In this document: one piece after another, positions 21,139 to 29,708 of the stretch
Position numbering within the stretch: the stretch's first letter is position 1
Layout of the letters: every line of letters starts with the position of its first letter
Assembly (NCBI GenBank): GCA_017306155.1
Contig: JAFKJB010000003.1
Coordinates: 124,001 to 188,000, forward strand
DNA from: Nitrosospira multiformis
Lineage (GTDB): Bacteria > Pseudomonadota > Gammaproteobacteria > Burkholderiales > Nitrosomonadaceae
DNA length: 64,000 nt
Direction: 5' to 3'
The notes under the pieces: model-generated
Seen by the model: only the letters and a program-made list of their open reading frames with translations
Told to the model about the DNA's origin: nothing
Database searches by the model: none
Position numbers and translations under genes: made by a program

Positions 21139-22230
21139 ATGAAAAGGATGGTATTGGCAACCTTTTTTCTAAATGTAAGCGCCTCCGCAGAAGCAGGCAG
21201 CGAGCCTGACAATAATCTGCACTCGCCATTGACGTTCGCTGCCTATGTTGAAGGTTACTACAGTCACGATTTCAACGAGCCGGTAAATAAGGCTAAACCT
21301 CCTTTTCTCAGCAGCTTCAGCAAAAGTAACCAACCGGCAGTAAATCTCGCCTTTATAAAGGCATCGTATGCAACATCGGATATCAGAGCAAATTTTGCAC
21401 TGGCAGCAGGCACCTACATGAATGCAAACTATTCCGCAGAACCCGGCATGCTGGGTCATTTATACGAAAGCAGTATCGCCTTGAGACTATCCGATAAAAA
21501 TGAACTCTGGCTGGAAGCTGGCGTTTTCCCTTCGCATATCGGCTTTGAAAGCGCCACAGGAAAAAACAATTGGACCCTGACGAGAAGCATGGGGGCGGAG
21601 AACACCCCCTATTTCGAGTCAGGCGTCAGAGTCAACTTCACTTCAACCGATGATAAATGGTTTTTAAGCGGGCTGGTGCTGAACGGCTGGCAACATATAA
21701 AACCGGTGGATGGAAACACGCTTCCCGCCTTCGGCACGCAGATTACCTACAGACCTTCTCCTGAAATAACGTTCAATAGCAGCACCTTTGCAGGCAGCGA
21801 CAAACCCGACAGTCGCCGGCAAATGCGTTACTTCCATAATTTTTACGGAATTTTCAAACTGAACGAGGTGCTTGCCGCAACCGTTGGATTCGATATCGGT
21901 GTCGAACAAAAAAGCAAGCATTCGGACAGCCTGAATATGTGGTTCAACCCTACAGTTATCCTGAGATATGTGCAAACGCCCAGAACGGCCGTTGCGGTGA
22001 GGGCAGAATATTACAATGACAAACAAGATGTAATCATTACATCCGCGGCGCCTCATGGTTTCGGGGCATGGGGCTTTTCAGCCAATTTCGATTACAACAT
22101 CACTGACAATCTGCTATGGAGGCTTGAGGCCAGAACGCTGCGCAGCAATGACGATGTTTTTGCTGGCAAAAACGGTACCTCCAAAGATAATGCCACCTTT
22201 TTCACTACGTCGATCATCGGCCACTTTTAA
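21139..22230 (+). CDS. Putative outer-membrane beta-barrel porin (BBP2/OmpL-like)
   Basis: Secreted beta-barrel protein of about 363 residues. A short signal peptide (MKRMVLATFFLNVSASAEA) precedes alternating amphipathic strands such as LTFAAYVEGYYSHDF, ANFALAAGTYMN and LWLEAGVFPSHIGFESATG, and the chain ends in aromatic F (SIIGHF), the outer-membrane assembly signal. The pattern fits the putative beta-barrel porin-2 family. AGGAAAAA lies before the ATG at 21139; an in-frame start at 21100 would put 13 polar residues before the signal peptide. Substrate unknown. Confidence 0.75.
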   Translation: MKRMVLATFFLNVSASAEAGSEPDNNLHSPLTFAAYVEGYYSHDFNEPVNKAKPPFLSSFSKSNQPAVNLAFIKASYATSDIRANFALAAGTYMNANYSAEPGMLGHLYESSIALRLSDKNELWLEAGVFPSHIGFESATGKNNWTLTRSMGAENTPYFESGVRVNFTSTDDKWFLSGLVLNGWQHIKPVDGNTLPAFGTQITYRPSPEITFNSSTFAGSDKPDSRRQMRYFHNFYGIFKLNEVLAATVGFDIGVEQKSKHSDSLNMWFNPTVILRYVQTPRTAVAVRAEYYNDKQDVIITSAAPHGFGAWGFSANFDYNITDNLLWRLEARTLRSNDDVFAGKNGTSKDNATFFTTSIIGHF

Positions 22231-22638
22231 GGGCAATAACGTATGGGGTGATCTTTGGTCTAAGCCGCGGCTTCCCATACTCCTTCCGCTGCACTGTTTG
22301 TTCCGCTTCGGCAAGTTTTGTTTTATTGGCGGAGACCGCCTCGACGAAAATCAACCTTTTGATACTTTGAACTGCGGCAAGCGCATTTGTGCCAAAGCGA
22401 ACAGAATCGGGTAAGCGACATGTAATAAAATTAACGCAGAACTGAAAGTTCATAACCCTATGCACAGGTTATTATTATCTTTTTACCCTTTTAATGAGCT
22501 TCACTTATGGCCGTTTACCAGGACAGCAGTTATCTCATTCGCTGCGACCATTTTTGACTTCAACGTTAGACGTGCACCGGGTACCAACGCATCGGTAAGT
22601 GGTATTTATCGGTGCATAGGCTGAATTCCTATCGAAGT
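22231..22638. other. Intergenic region with a small palindrome
   Basis: No gene is supported in these 408 bases. AAGCCGCGGCTT is a perfect 12-bp palindrome at 22262-22273, enclosed by GTATGGG and CCCATAC, so the transcript downstream of the porin gene could fold into a two-level hairpin. No U-run follows. Confidence 0.3.
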
Positions 22639-23085
22639 TTACGTCCCAATTCCTTTTTTTTGCAGCTCCGCCTTTGCCTCCTGGCTTTTCTCCAGATCCA
22701 GTTCCATGTATTTCAGCACCGCGGGGGTTTTCGTAAACTGTATATCGCGATACTCGACTACCTGAATGCGGTTACCCCAAGGATCGAGGAAGTCGAGGAA
22801 ACCGCCTGCGAGCATTGTCGCTCCCGCCGCTTCAGCAAGTTCGCGCACATTTGAGCGGTCATCGACCACAAGACCGAAATGCCTGTCATTATCCTGACTT
22901 TGCGATCGCCCTTCCATCAGTGCAATGAACTGGTCTCCCATATCGATAAAGGCCGCGCCCTGGCCTCGTCCTCGTAACTCAAAGGTGAAGATGCGGCTAT
23001 AAAAAGCCAGTGCTTCTTCGATATTGCCGACCTCCAGTGCAACATGGTTCATGCCGACCATGCGGGGTTTTGTCTTTTCGCCCAT
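22639..23085 (-). CDS. VOC-family (glyoxalase/dioxygenase fold) protein
   Basis: A 148-residue single-chain member of the vicinal-oxygen-chelate superfamily. Paired beta-alpha-beta motifs are visible: MNHVALEVGNIEEALAFYS at the N-terminus and HFGLVVDD in the middle. Metal-ligand candidates are the first His and a C-terminal Glu in RIQVVEYRDI. GGAGGAAACAG stands before the ATG. The exact reaction cannot be told from sequence. Confidence 0.8.
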   Translation of the reverse strand: MGEKTKPRMVGMNHVALEVGNIEEALAFYSRIFTFELRGRGQGAAFIDMGDQFIALMEGRSQSQDNDRHFGLVVDDRSNVRELAEAAGATMLAGGFLDFLDPWGNRIQVVEYRDIQFTKTPAVLKYMELDLEKSQEAKAELQKKGIGT

Positions 23086-23241
23086 CTGTTTCCTCCGAAT
23101 GAATGCAATATCCTGTTGCTGATACCATTATTTGCCTGTTTCAGGTTTTTCCTTATTACTTTCATATATCCGGAACCGGTTTGATATTTCCTTCCTGGCC
23201 AGCCTGCCCGGCACCGCAAACAGCAGGAACCGGTATAGCGT

Positions 23242-23904
23242 TTATACCTCCTGCATAAGCAATGGATAATCCGTAATCACCCCATCCATGTCCAGCTCCC
23301 GGCACTCCTCATGCTCTGCCCGGGTTATCGGACCATAAACGAAGTTGCGAAAGCCATTCGTGGCGGCCTGCTTCAACAAGGCGTCATCCAGCACATTGTA
23401 ATCCCAAACCAGATGGTTGATCCTCGCGTTGCCATCACAATCGAAACCAGCCAGCAGGGAATCGAGGATTTGCGGCCGGTGCGCAACCAGCAGGCCGCAC
23501 TCGAGCTTTAATGATGCCGCGCAGGTTGCAATCAGATCATGCCGGAAAGAGCTGACGATAATACGATGGCGGGTTTGATACTTTTCCAGAACACCCAATA
23601 CCGTTGACAAGCAATCCAGGGTTTTGATCTCGACATTCCATAGGATGTCCGGAAAGTGTGCGAGCGCCTCATCCAGGGTAGGTATCTCGCGCCCCAGCGC
23701 ATTTTCGATTTCGCTATGGGTAAGATCCCGCACTGCCTGTCCGGTTGCCATTACCCTGTCATGAACCAGCACCGGCACGCCATCCCGGCTCATGCGCACA
23801 TCGGTCTCGATTCCGTTTACACCTGCTCGTACCGCTGCTTCAAAAGCGGCAAGTGTATTCTCGGGAACCTCGGCGTGATAACCACGATGCGCCAGTATCA
23901 GCAT
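23242..23904 (-). CDS. ugpQ: Glycerophosphodiester phosphodiesterase (cytoplasmic, UgpQ-like)
   Basis: Hydrolyses glycerophosphodiesters to glycerol-3-phosphate and an alcohol. The GDPD signature is complete: HRGYHAEVPENTLAAFEAA, GIETDVRMSRDGVPVLVHD, and NVEIKT. There is no signal peptide, so it should act in the cytoplasm like UgpQ. An AAGGAGG ribosome site precedes the ATG. The adjacent minus-strand hydrolase gene ends 15 bp upstream, suggesting co-transcription. Confidence 0.9.
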   Translation of the reverse strand: MLILAHRGYHAEVPENTLAAFEAAVRAGVNGIETDVRMSRDGVPVLVHDRVMATGQAVRDLTHSEIENALGREIPTLDEALAHFPDILWNVEIKTLDCLSTVLGVLEKYQTRHRIIVSSFRHDLIATCAASLKLECGLLVAHRPQILDSLLAGFDCDGNARINHLVWDYNVLDDALLKQAATNGFRNFVYGPITRAEHEECRELDMDGVITDYPLLMQEV

Positions 23905-23918
23905 AATCGGTGTCCTCC

Positions 23919-24746
23919 TTAGCGTCTTCCCAGGCTCGCATTTATGAATTTACCCAAGGCATTTGCCCAGTCTTCCCTCGTGTAAATGAGACCTTCATTG
24001 TGACCGCCCTGCAACTCGATGAATTGCTTCGGATAGCGTGCTCTCTCGTACAGTTTCTGCCCTTGCCTGAACGGCACAATTTCATCCTGGGAACTGTGTG
24101 CGACGAATACCGGGCATGTCACATCCTTCAAGTACCCGAGAGTGTTGTATTCGAAACGGGATAGTCGCCGGATGGGAAGATAGGGGTAAAGCTGCGCTCC
24201 CATGTCAGGGATCGAGGTAAATGCAGAGGCCAGAACCAACACGCCAGGCATTTCGCGCGCTGCCAACCAGGAAGCGATTGCTCCGCCAAGAGATTCACCG
24301 AACAACACAATGTCCGCAGGCGGAATTGCCTTCTTTTCGGTTACGTACTGCCATGCGGCAACAGCATCCCGATAGGTCCCCTGTTCTGTCGGTTTGCCGC
24401 TGCTTTCGCCGTACCCGCGATAATCGAAAATGAAGGTGTTATATCCAAGCCGGTAAAACATCGATAAATAGCCGATCCGGTGTGAAATATTCCCGGCATT
24501 TCCATGAAAAAACAGGACAGTCGCTCTCGCAGCAGGTGCCGGGACAAACCAGCCGTGCAGTCTTTCGCCATCCGCGGTCTCCAGTTCGACAGATTCGTAA
24601 ACAAGCCCTGAATGATGGGGAGTTTCCGTGATGCCACGTCCAATTTCGGGATAATAAACGAGCTTGGGCTGGACGAAGAATATCAGCGTCGCGAAAACGA
24701 CATAGATGAGTGCAGCCATGATGGCCAAGCCGAGCAGCATGCGCAT
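23919..24746 (-). CDS. Membrane-anchored alpha/beta hydrolase
   Basis: Serine hydrolase of the BEM46/YqkD-like group. An N-terminal hydrophobic helix (MRMLLGLAIMAALIYVVFAT) anchors it in the inner membrane. The oxyanion segment FFHGNAGN, the nucleophile elbow GESLGG, the acid in HSSQDEIVPF and the His in GGHNEGL complete the triad. An in-frame TTG six codons upstream (24764) is an alternative start. The gene leads into ugpQ. Natural substrate unknown; phospholipid-derived esters are conceivable given the neighbour, but that is inference. Confidence 0.85.
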   Translation of the reverse strand: MRMLLGLAIMAALIYVVFATLIFFVQPKLVYYPEIGRGITETPHHSGLVYESVELETADGERLHGWFVPAPAARATVLFFHGNAGNISHRIGYLSMFYRLGYNTFIFDYRGYGESSGKPTEQGTYRDAVAAWQYVTEKKAIPPADIVLFGESLGGAIASWLAAREMPGVLVLASAFTSIPDMGAQLYPYLPIRRLSRFEYNTLGYLKDVTCPVFVAHSSQDEIVPFRQGQKLYERARYPKQFIELQGGHNEGLIYTREDWANALGKFINASLGRR

Positions 24747-24825
24747 GGATTGTTTAATCCGCAATTAATCCCTGAAGCCGACAGCTATAATAGCGATTTT
24801 TCAGTCAACAGTAACAGGAACACGA

Positions 24826-25374
24826 ATGAATCTTGACAGAGTCGGCTCCGGCCGCGACGTGCCGAACGATTTCAACGTCATCATAGAAATACCCATGAAT
24901 GCCGATCCCATCAAATACGAGGTGGATAAGGAAACAGGCGCGATGTTCGTTGACCGCTTCATGTCCACGTGCATGCACTACCCCTGCAATTACGGTTATA
25001 TTCCGCACACACTCTCGGAAGATGGGGATCCCGTGGATGTTCTGGTGATTTCACCGGTTCCGCTCATCTCAGGAGTGGTGGTACGGTGCCGGCCGCTGGG
25101 CATGCTTCAAATGACCGATGAGGCAGGCGGAGACGCGAAGGTTCTGGCGGTGCCAATCGACAAACTGTGCGCCCTCTACCGTGCGGTGAAATCTCACGCT
25201 GATTTGTCTGAACTGACACGCTCGCAGATTGCCCATTTTTTCGAACACTACAAGGATCTGGAACCCGGCAAATGGGTGAAGATAACCGGATGGGCAGGGG
25301 TAACGGAAGCCGAAGTGGAAATTACAAGTGGAGTAAGCCGCTATAACTCAGCTACGAAAAAACCAATGTTTTAA
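24826..25374 (+). CDS. ppa: Inorganic pyrophosphatase
   Basis: Hydrolyses pyrophosphate to phosphate, driving biosynthetic reactions. The 182-residue protein has the family I soluble enzyme motifs: [31 protein letters not shown], the signature [10 protein letters not shown] (metal-binding Asp cluster), and [20 protein letters not shown] precedes the ATG. A TATAAT hexamer at 24786-24791 could be its -10 element, though the -35 is weak. Confidence 0.96.
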   Translation: MNLDRVGSGRDVPNDFNVIIEIPMNADPIKYEVDKETGAMFVDRFMSTCMHYPCNYGYIPHTLSEDGDPVDVLVISPVPLISGVVVRCRPLGMLQMTDEAGGDAKVLAVPIDKLCALYRAVKSHADLSELTRSQIAHFFEHYKDLEPGKWVKITGWAGVTEAEVEITSGVSRYNSATKKPMF

Positions 25375-25416
25375 AGCTGGGCAAGAGCACTGGAAAACAG
25401 CGGGCAGCATGAAAAA

Positions 25417-26031
25417 ATGAGTTGGCTCGAACGCATCGTATTGAAGGGTGAGATCGTCACCCTGGAACCGCTTGCACCTGATCACATCGAGTCTTTGCGA
25501 TGTGCGGTCAGGGATGGAGAATTCTGGAAGCTCTGGTTTGCAAACGTGCCCTCGCCCGGGCAAATGGAAAATTACGTCACCAGCGCCCTTCAAAATGCTG
25601 AAAAAGGAAACATCGCATTTGCGGTGAGGCTCAATGCAACAGACGGAATCGTGGGCACGACCCGTTTCTATAACGTGGATGAAGCAAACAGGCGCCCCAT
25701 GCTCGGCTACACATGGTATGCGAAATCGGCCTGCAAAACAGGAGTGAATACGGAAAGCAAGCTGCTATTGCTCCAGCATGTCTTTGAGAAAAAGAATGCG
25801 ATAGCGGTAGAGTTCAGGACACATTTTTTCAACCAGGTTTCGAGGGCCGCAATTGAAAGGCTGGGGGCGAAACAGGATGGAATATTGCGCAACCACCAGA
25901 TCATGCGCGATGGCTCCATCCGCGATACTGTCGTTTACTCGATCCTCCAGCATGAATGGCCGGCCGTGAAGAACAATCTGCTGGACAAGCTCTCGCTCTC
26001 CTCAAACCAGAGGAATGCCGCAGCCGGGTAA
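25417..26031 (+). CDS. GNAT-family N-acetyltransferase (RimJ/RimL-like)
   Basis: A 204-residue acetyl-CoA-dependent acetyltransferase of the Acetyltransf_3 type. It opens with the beta-strand LKGEIVTLEPLAPDHIESL. The central LGYTWYAKSACKTGVNTESK segment replaces the usual Q/RxxGxG/A acetyl-CoA loop, and NQVSRAAIERLGAKQDGILR is the conserved C-terminal helix-turn. Substrate unknown. It starts 42 bp after ppa on the same strand. Confidence 0.82.
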   Translation: MSWLERIVLKGEIVTLEPLAPDHIESLRCAVRDGEFWKLWFANVPSPGQMENYVTSALQNAEKGNIAFAVRLNATDGIVGTTRFYNVDEANRRPMLGYTWYAKSACKTGVNTESKLLLLQHVFEKKNAIAVEFRTHFFNQVSRAAIERLGAKQDGILRNHQIMRDGSIRDTVVYSILQHEWPAVKNNLLDKLSLSSNQRNAAAG

Positions 26032-26182
26032 TATATTGCATTAGATATATCGCGGGGCGGACTCGGGTTCTTCCAGCAGGAACTTCAAAAGCGGGCAAAT
26101 CCTCCAAGCTTTGGGCGGTGCAATCGCAGAGTCGCATATCAGTCGCCATCGCCAATCGAGGAATAAAAAATGAGGAACAGGC

Positions 26183-26931
26183 ATGAATCGACGAAAACTG
26201 CTGGGATTGCTTGGAATAACCGGAATCAGCATGGCGGGGCGACATTCATCCATCCACGCCGGAACCGGGGAGGTAGCCCGTAAGATGATTTCATGCGTGA
26301 TAACGCCCCAGCAAACGGAAGGCCCCTATTTCGTCGATGAGCGCCTGCACCGTTCAGACGTTCGATCCGATCCTTCCGATGGCTCGGTAAAGGACGGGTA
26401 AAGGACGGCCTCCCGCTTGCACTCGAAATGCGCGTTTTCATAGTGGGCAACAAAGGTACGGACAGCTGCCTGCCGCTTGCCAATGCCATAGTCGATATCT
26501 GGCATTGCGATGCGCAGGGAATCTATTCTGATGTCGAGGACAGGAATTTCAATACGGTGGGGAAGAAGTTCCTGCGCGGTTACCAGATAACGGACAGGAA
26601 CGGCAGCGTGCGTTTTATCACTATTTATCCTGGCTGGTATCCTGGCAGAACTGTTCATATTCATTTCAAGGTACGTACCGATCCCGGTTATGCGCGCGGT
26701 CGCGAATTTACGTCACAACTCTACTTCGATGATGCGATTACCGATAAGATGCACGCACGGCCCCCTTATGCCGGGCACGCAAGAAAGGGTTCATATCGGC
26801 AGAGAACCAGGAATGAAGATGACGGCATTTATCTCAAGGGTGGAAGGCAGCTGATGCTCCAGCTTGCCGAAGCGGAGGCAGGCTATGCAACTGCATTCGA
26901 TGTGGGGCTGGAAACAGAGAAAAGAGATTGA
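26183..26931 (+). pseudogene. Intradiol ring-cleavage dioxygenase-like gene, frameshifted by an 11-bp duplication
   Basis: The reading frame starts MNRRKLLGLLGITGISMAG, a twin-arginine-like signal, and carries TPQQTEGPYFVDERL, the intradiol dioxygenase opening. It stops at 26399. GGTAAAGGACG is repeated in tandem at 26386-26396 and 26397-26407. Removing one copy restores SVKDGLPLALEMRVF and one 245-residue frame. The second part has the iron-ligand candidates: Tyr in GIYSDVE, Tyr in YPGWYPGR and His in HIHFK. As it stands only a short N-terminal peptide and a possible internal-start fragment could be made. Catechol or related aromatic cleavage is the family activity; the role here is unproven. 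Confidence 0.85.
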
Positions 26932-26987
26932 AGAAGGCATGCATGAGCCAGAACGACTTGTACCCTTACTGGAGAGGGTAGCATAAC

Positions 26988-29360
26988 TCAAACCAGCTTG
27001 AACTCCGACTCCTGACGTCGCTCCCGCTGCCCCAGCGAGGCCTGAATCGCATCATCCACTGTTTCCAGAAAAACGAACTCCAACGTGGAACGCGTCGTCT
27101 CAGGCACCTCGCGCAGGTCTTTCTCATTGCGCGCAGGCAGCAGCACCGTGCGCAGGCCCGCCCGCTGGGCGGCAAGCACCTTCTCCTTGATACCCCCCAC
27201 CGGCAGCACCATTCCCCGCAGGCTGATCTCACCCGTCATCGCCACATCGCGGTGTACCGGCCGGTTGGTAAATAGCGAAGCAAGTGCTATAAACATCGCC
27301 ACACCCGCACTGGGACCATCTTTAGGGATAGCGCCCGCCGGCACGTGCACGTGCACATCAATGCCTTCAAATAAGGATGCGGAAATGTGAAGACTGTCTG
27401 CCCGGCCTTTCAGCAACGTAAGTGCGGCCTGAGCGCTTTCCTTCATCACACCGCCAAGCTGCCCGGTTAAAATAAGCTGCCCCCGCCCGCTCACCCGCGT
27501 TGCCTCGATAAAAAGGATGTCGCCGCCTACAGGCGTCCAGGCAAGTCCCGTCGCAACACCTGGCAAACTGGTAAGCAGCCCGGTTTCGTGCTCGAATTTA
27601 GCAGGCCCGAGGATAGTATCCAGATCCGCGGCATCCACGCGCACCCTGGCCTCTGCATCCGAGGCAACCCGCATGGCTGCATGCCGCATGACCCGCCCGA
27701 TCTCCCGTTCGAGTTGCCGTACTCCTGCCTCACGGGTGTAATTGGCAATGATGCCATCGAGCGCTTCCACCGTTATCTCGCACTGATCCTCGTTCAGACC
27801 ATTGGCCTCACGTTGACGGCTTACGAGGTAACGCTGCGCGATCTGAAGCTTCTCCTCCCGGGTATAGCCGGGCAGATCAATAATCTCCATCCGGTCGCGC
27901 ACCGGAGGCGGCACGTTATCAATGACGTTTGCCGTGGCGATGAAAACAACACGGCTCAAATCGAAGGGCACTCCCAGGTAGTTGTCCCGGAACGTGGAAT
28001 TCTGCTCGGGGTCCAGCACCTCAAGCAGGGCTGCCGATGGATCGCCGTGGAGGCTGGCTGACATCTTGTCAACTTCATCGAGCATCATCACGCAGTTGCG
28101 TGCGCCAGCCTTGCGCAGGCTTTGCACAATGTTACCCGGCATGGCGCCAATGTAGGTGCGACGATGGCCCCGCATTTCCGCCTCGTCGTGCACGCCCCCC
28201 AACGACACGCGCACGAATGGCCGCTGCAATGCCCGCGCGATGCTCTGGCCGAGCGAAGTCTTGCCCACCCCCGGCGGCCCGACAAAGCACAGGATAGGGG
28301 CGCGCCCTTGCGGCCTCAATTTCTGCACGGCCAGGAATTCGATAATGCGCTGCTTGACGCGCTCGAGCCCGAAATGATCGTGTTCGAGAATCCGGCGTGC
28401 AGCATCGAGGTCGATGAGCGCATCCTCCGGGAGCTTCCAGGGCAGCTCCGTCATCCATTCAAGGTAAGTGTGCAGCATCGAATATTCGCTTGAAGCCGAG
28501 GGCATGCGCTTTAAGCGCTGTAATTCCTTTCTGGCCTGCGCCTCGATCTCTTCCGGCATGCCGGCCGCGGCGATCGCTTCATCCAGCTTTTCTATTTCCT
28601 CGTCGTCCCCCTCCGTCTCACCGAGCTCTTTCTGGATCGTCTTCAATTGCTCACGCAACAGAAACTTGCGCTCACGGTCCTCCAGGTGCTCTTTCGTACG
28701 CTCACCAATCTCCTGTGATAGTCTCAGCACCTCGATGCGGCGCGACAAAATCTGAAGCACCTTGCGCAGCCGCTCCTCGGTGCTGACCGTTTCGAGCAGC
28801 ATCTGTTTCTCGGCAACTTCGGTATCGAGCAGGCTTGCCGCAATATCAGCCAGATGCGAAGGGGCGCGGGTAGCTTGCAGCGCGTGCGCCAGTTCTGCCG
28901 GTACGCCGGGCAGCAGAGAGAGTATCTCCACCGTACGCTCCCGCAACTGCATCGCAAGGGCTTCAGCCTCCGTCGATACCTCATCGGGTTCCTTAATAAG
29001 CCGCACACGGGCGGCGAGAAACGGATGATCCTCGATCATTTCCTCGATGGAAAAGCGACCCAATCCCTGGCAGACGGCATGCCACAGCCCGTCAGACGAA
29101 GCAAGATGCCGGACAACGTTCACCACTGTACCTACGTTAAACAGCGCATCCTGCCCCGGCTCATCCACAGCAGGATCTTTCTGCAGGATGATGCCAAGCG
29201 GCCGTTTAGGGTCCAGCACATGCTCCAGCGCGGCAATGGATCTGGCGCGACCCACCGTGATTGCCGTCAGAACATGCGGAAATAGCACGACATTGCGCAT
29301 GGGTATGAGGGCAATCACGTCCTGCGGCAATTCCGGCTTGGCTACGATAAGCTCTCCCAT
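26988..29360 (-). CDS. lon: ATP-dependent protease Lon
   Basis: AAA+ serine protease degrading misfolded and regulatory proteins. The N-terminal substrate domain begins LPQDVIALIPMRNVVLFPHV. The ATPase has Walker A FVGPPGVGKTSLGQ and Walker B MMLDEVDKM. The C-terminal protease has the catalytic Ser in PKDGPSAGVAM (about residue 684) and Lys in GGIKEKVLAA. The ATG at 29360 gives 790 residues; an in-frame TTG at 29402 is less likely. The gene stands alone, not next to clpX or hupB, so it may be a second Lon copy. Confidence 0.96.
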   Translation of the reverse strand: MGELIVAKPELPQDVIALIPMRNVVLFPHVLTAITVGRARSIAALEHVLDPKRPLGIILQKDPAVDEPGQDALFNVGTVVNVVRHLASSDGLWHAVCQGLGRFSIEEMIEDHPFLAARVRLIKEPDEVSTEAEALAMQLRERTVEILSLLPGVPAELAHALQATRAPSHLADIAASLLDTEVAEKQMLLETVSTEERLRKVLQILSRRIEVLRLSQEIGERTKEHLEDRERKFLLREQLKTIQKELGETEGDDEEIEKLDEAIAAAGMPEEIEAQARKELQRLKRMPSASSEYSMLHTYLEWMTELPWKLPEDALIDLDAARRILEHDHFGLERVKQRIIEFLAVQKLRPQGRAPILCFVGPPGVGKTSLGQSIARALQRPFVRVSLGGVHDEAEMRGHRRTYIGAMPGNIVQSLRKAGARNCVMMLDEVDKMSASLHGDPSAALLEVLDPEQNSTFRDNYLGVPFDLSRVVFIATANVIDNVPPPVRDRMEIIDLPGYTREEKLQIAQRYLVSRQREANGLNEDQCEITVEALDGIIANYTREAGVRQLEREIGRVMRHAAMRVASDAEARVRVDAADLDTILGPAKFEHETGLLTSLPGVATGLAWTPVGGDILFIEATRVSGRGQLILTGQLGGVMKESAQAALTLLKGRADSLHISASLFEGIDVHVHVPAGAIPKDGPSAGVAMFIALASLFTNRPVHRDVAMTGEISLRGMVLPVGGIKEKVLAAQRAGLRTVLLPARNEKDLREVPETTRSTLEFVFLETVDDAIQASLGQRERRQESEFKLV

Positions 29361-29402
29361 GGTGGTCTCTCTGTAGAAACATTCGAGGAATCGGCTGAGC
29401 AA

Positions 29403-29708
29403 TCCGTGTAGTTCCCCGGCTCAGGCGCGTTCAATAGCTTTGGCAATCTGGCTGCAATACCACAGCAAGGAAACCTGTTCTCCTTAGCTTAGTCTAGCAT
29501 CGCGCGGCTGCGGGTCAACTTCTATCGCGGGTTGCCGTAGAGATATGAGTGAGAAACGCGCAGAGGAACCCGTATTGTAATACAGATGTGATTTAGATAA
29601 TCTCTGCCTCTAGCTCTTCCATGTTTTTACGTCAACCAGAAAAATTATCAAGCAAAAATTCAGGAGCCTATAGAAGGAAGCGCTGGATATTCGGCAAAAG
29701 AATAAATA
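29403..29708 (+). promoter_or_regulatory. Upstream region of the cas operon with a weak sigma-70-like promoter
   Basis: This 306-bp gap separates the divergent lon and cas operons and contains no gene. TTGTAA (29575-29580) and GATAAT (29596-29601) are spaced by 15 bp and could be the cas promoter. The spacing is short, so this is only a candidate. The first cas gene has no strong ribosome site. Confidence 0.3.
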
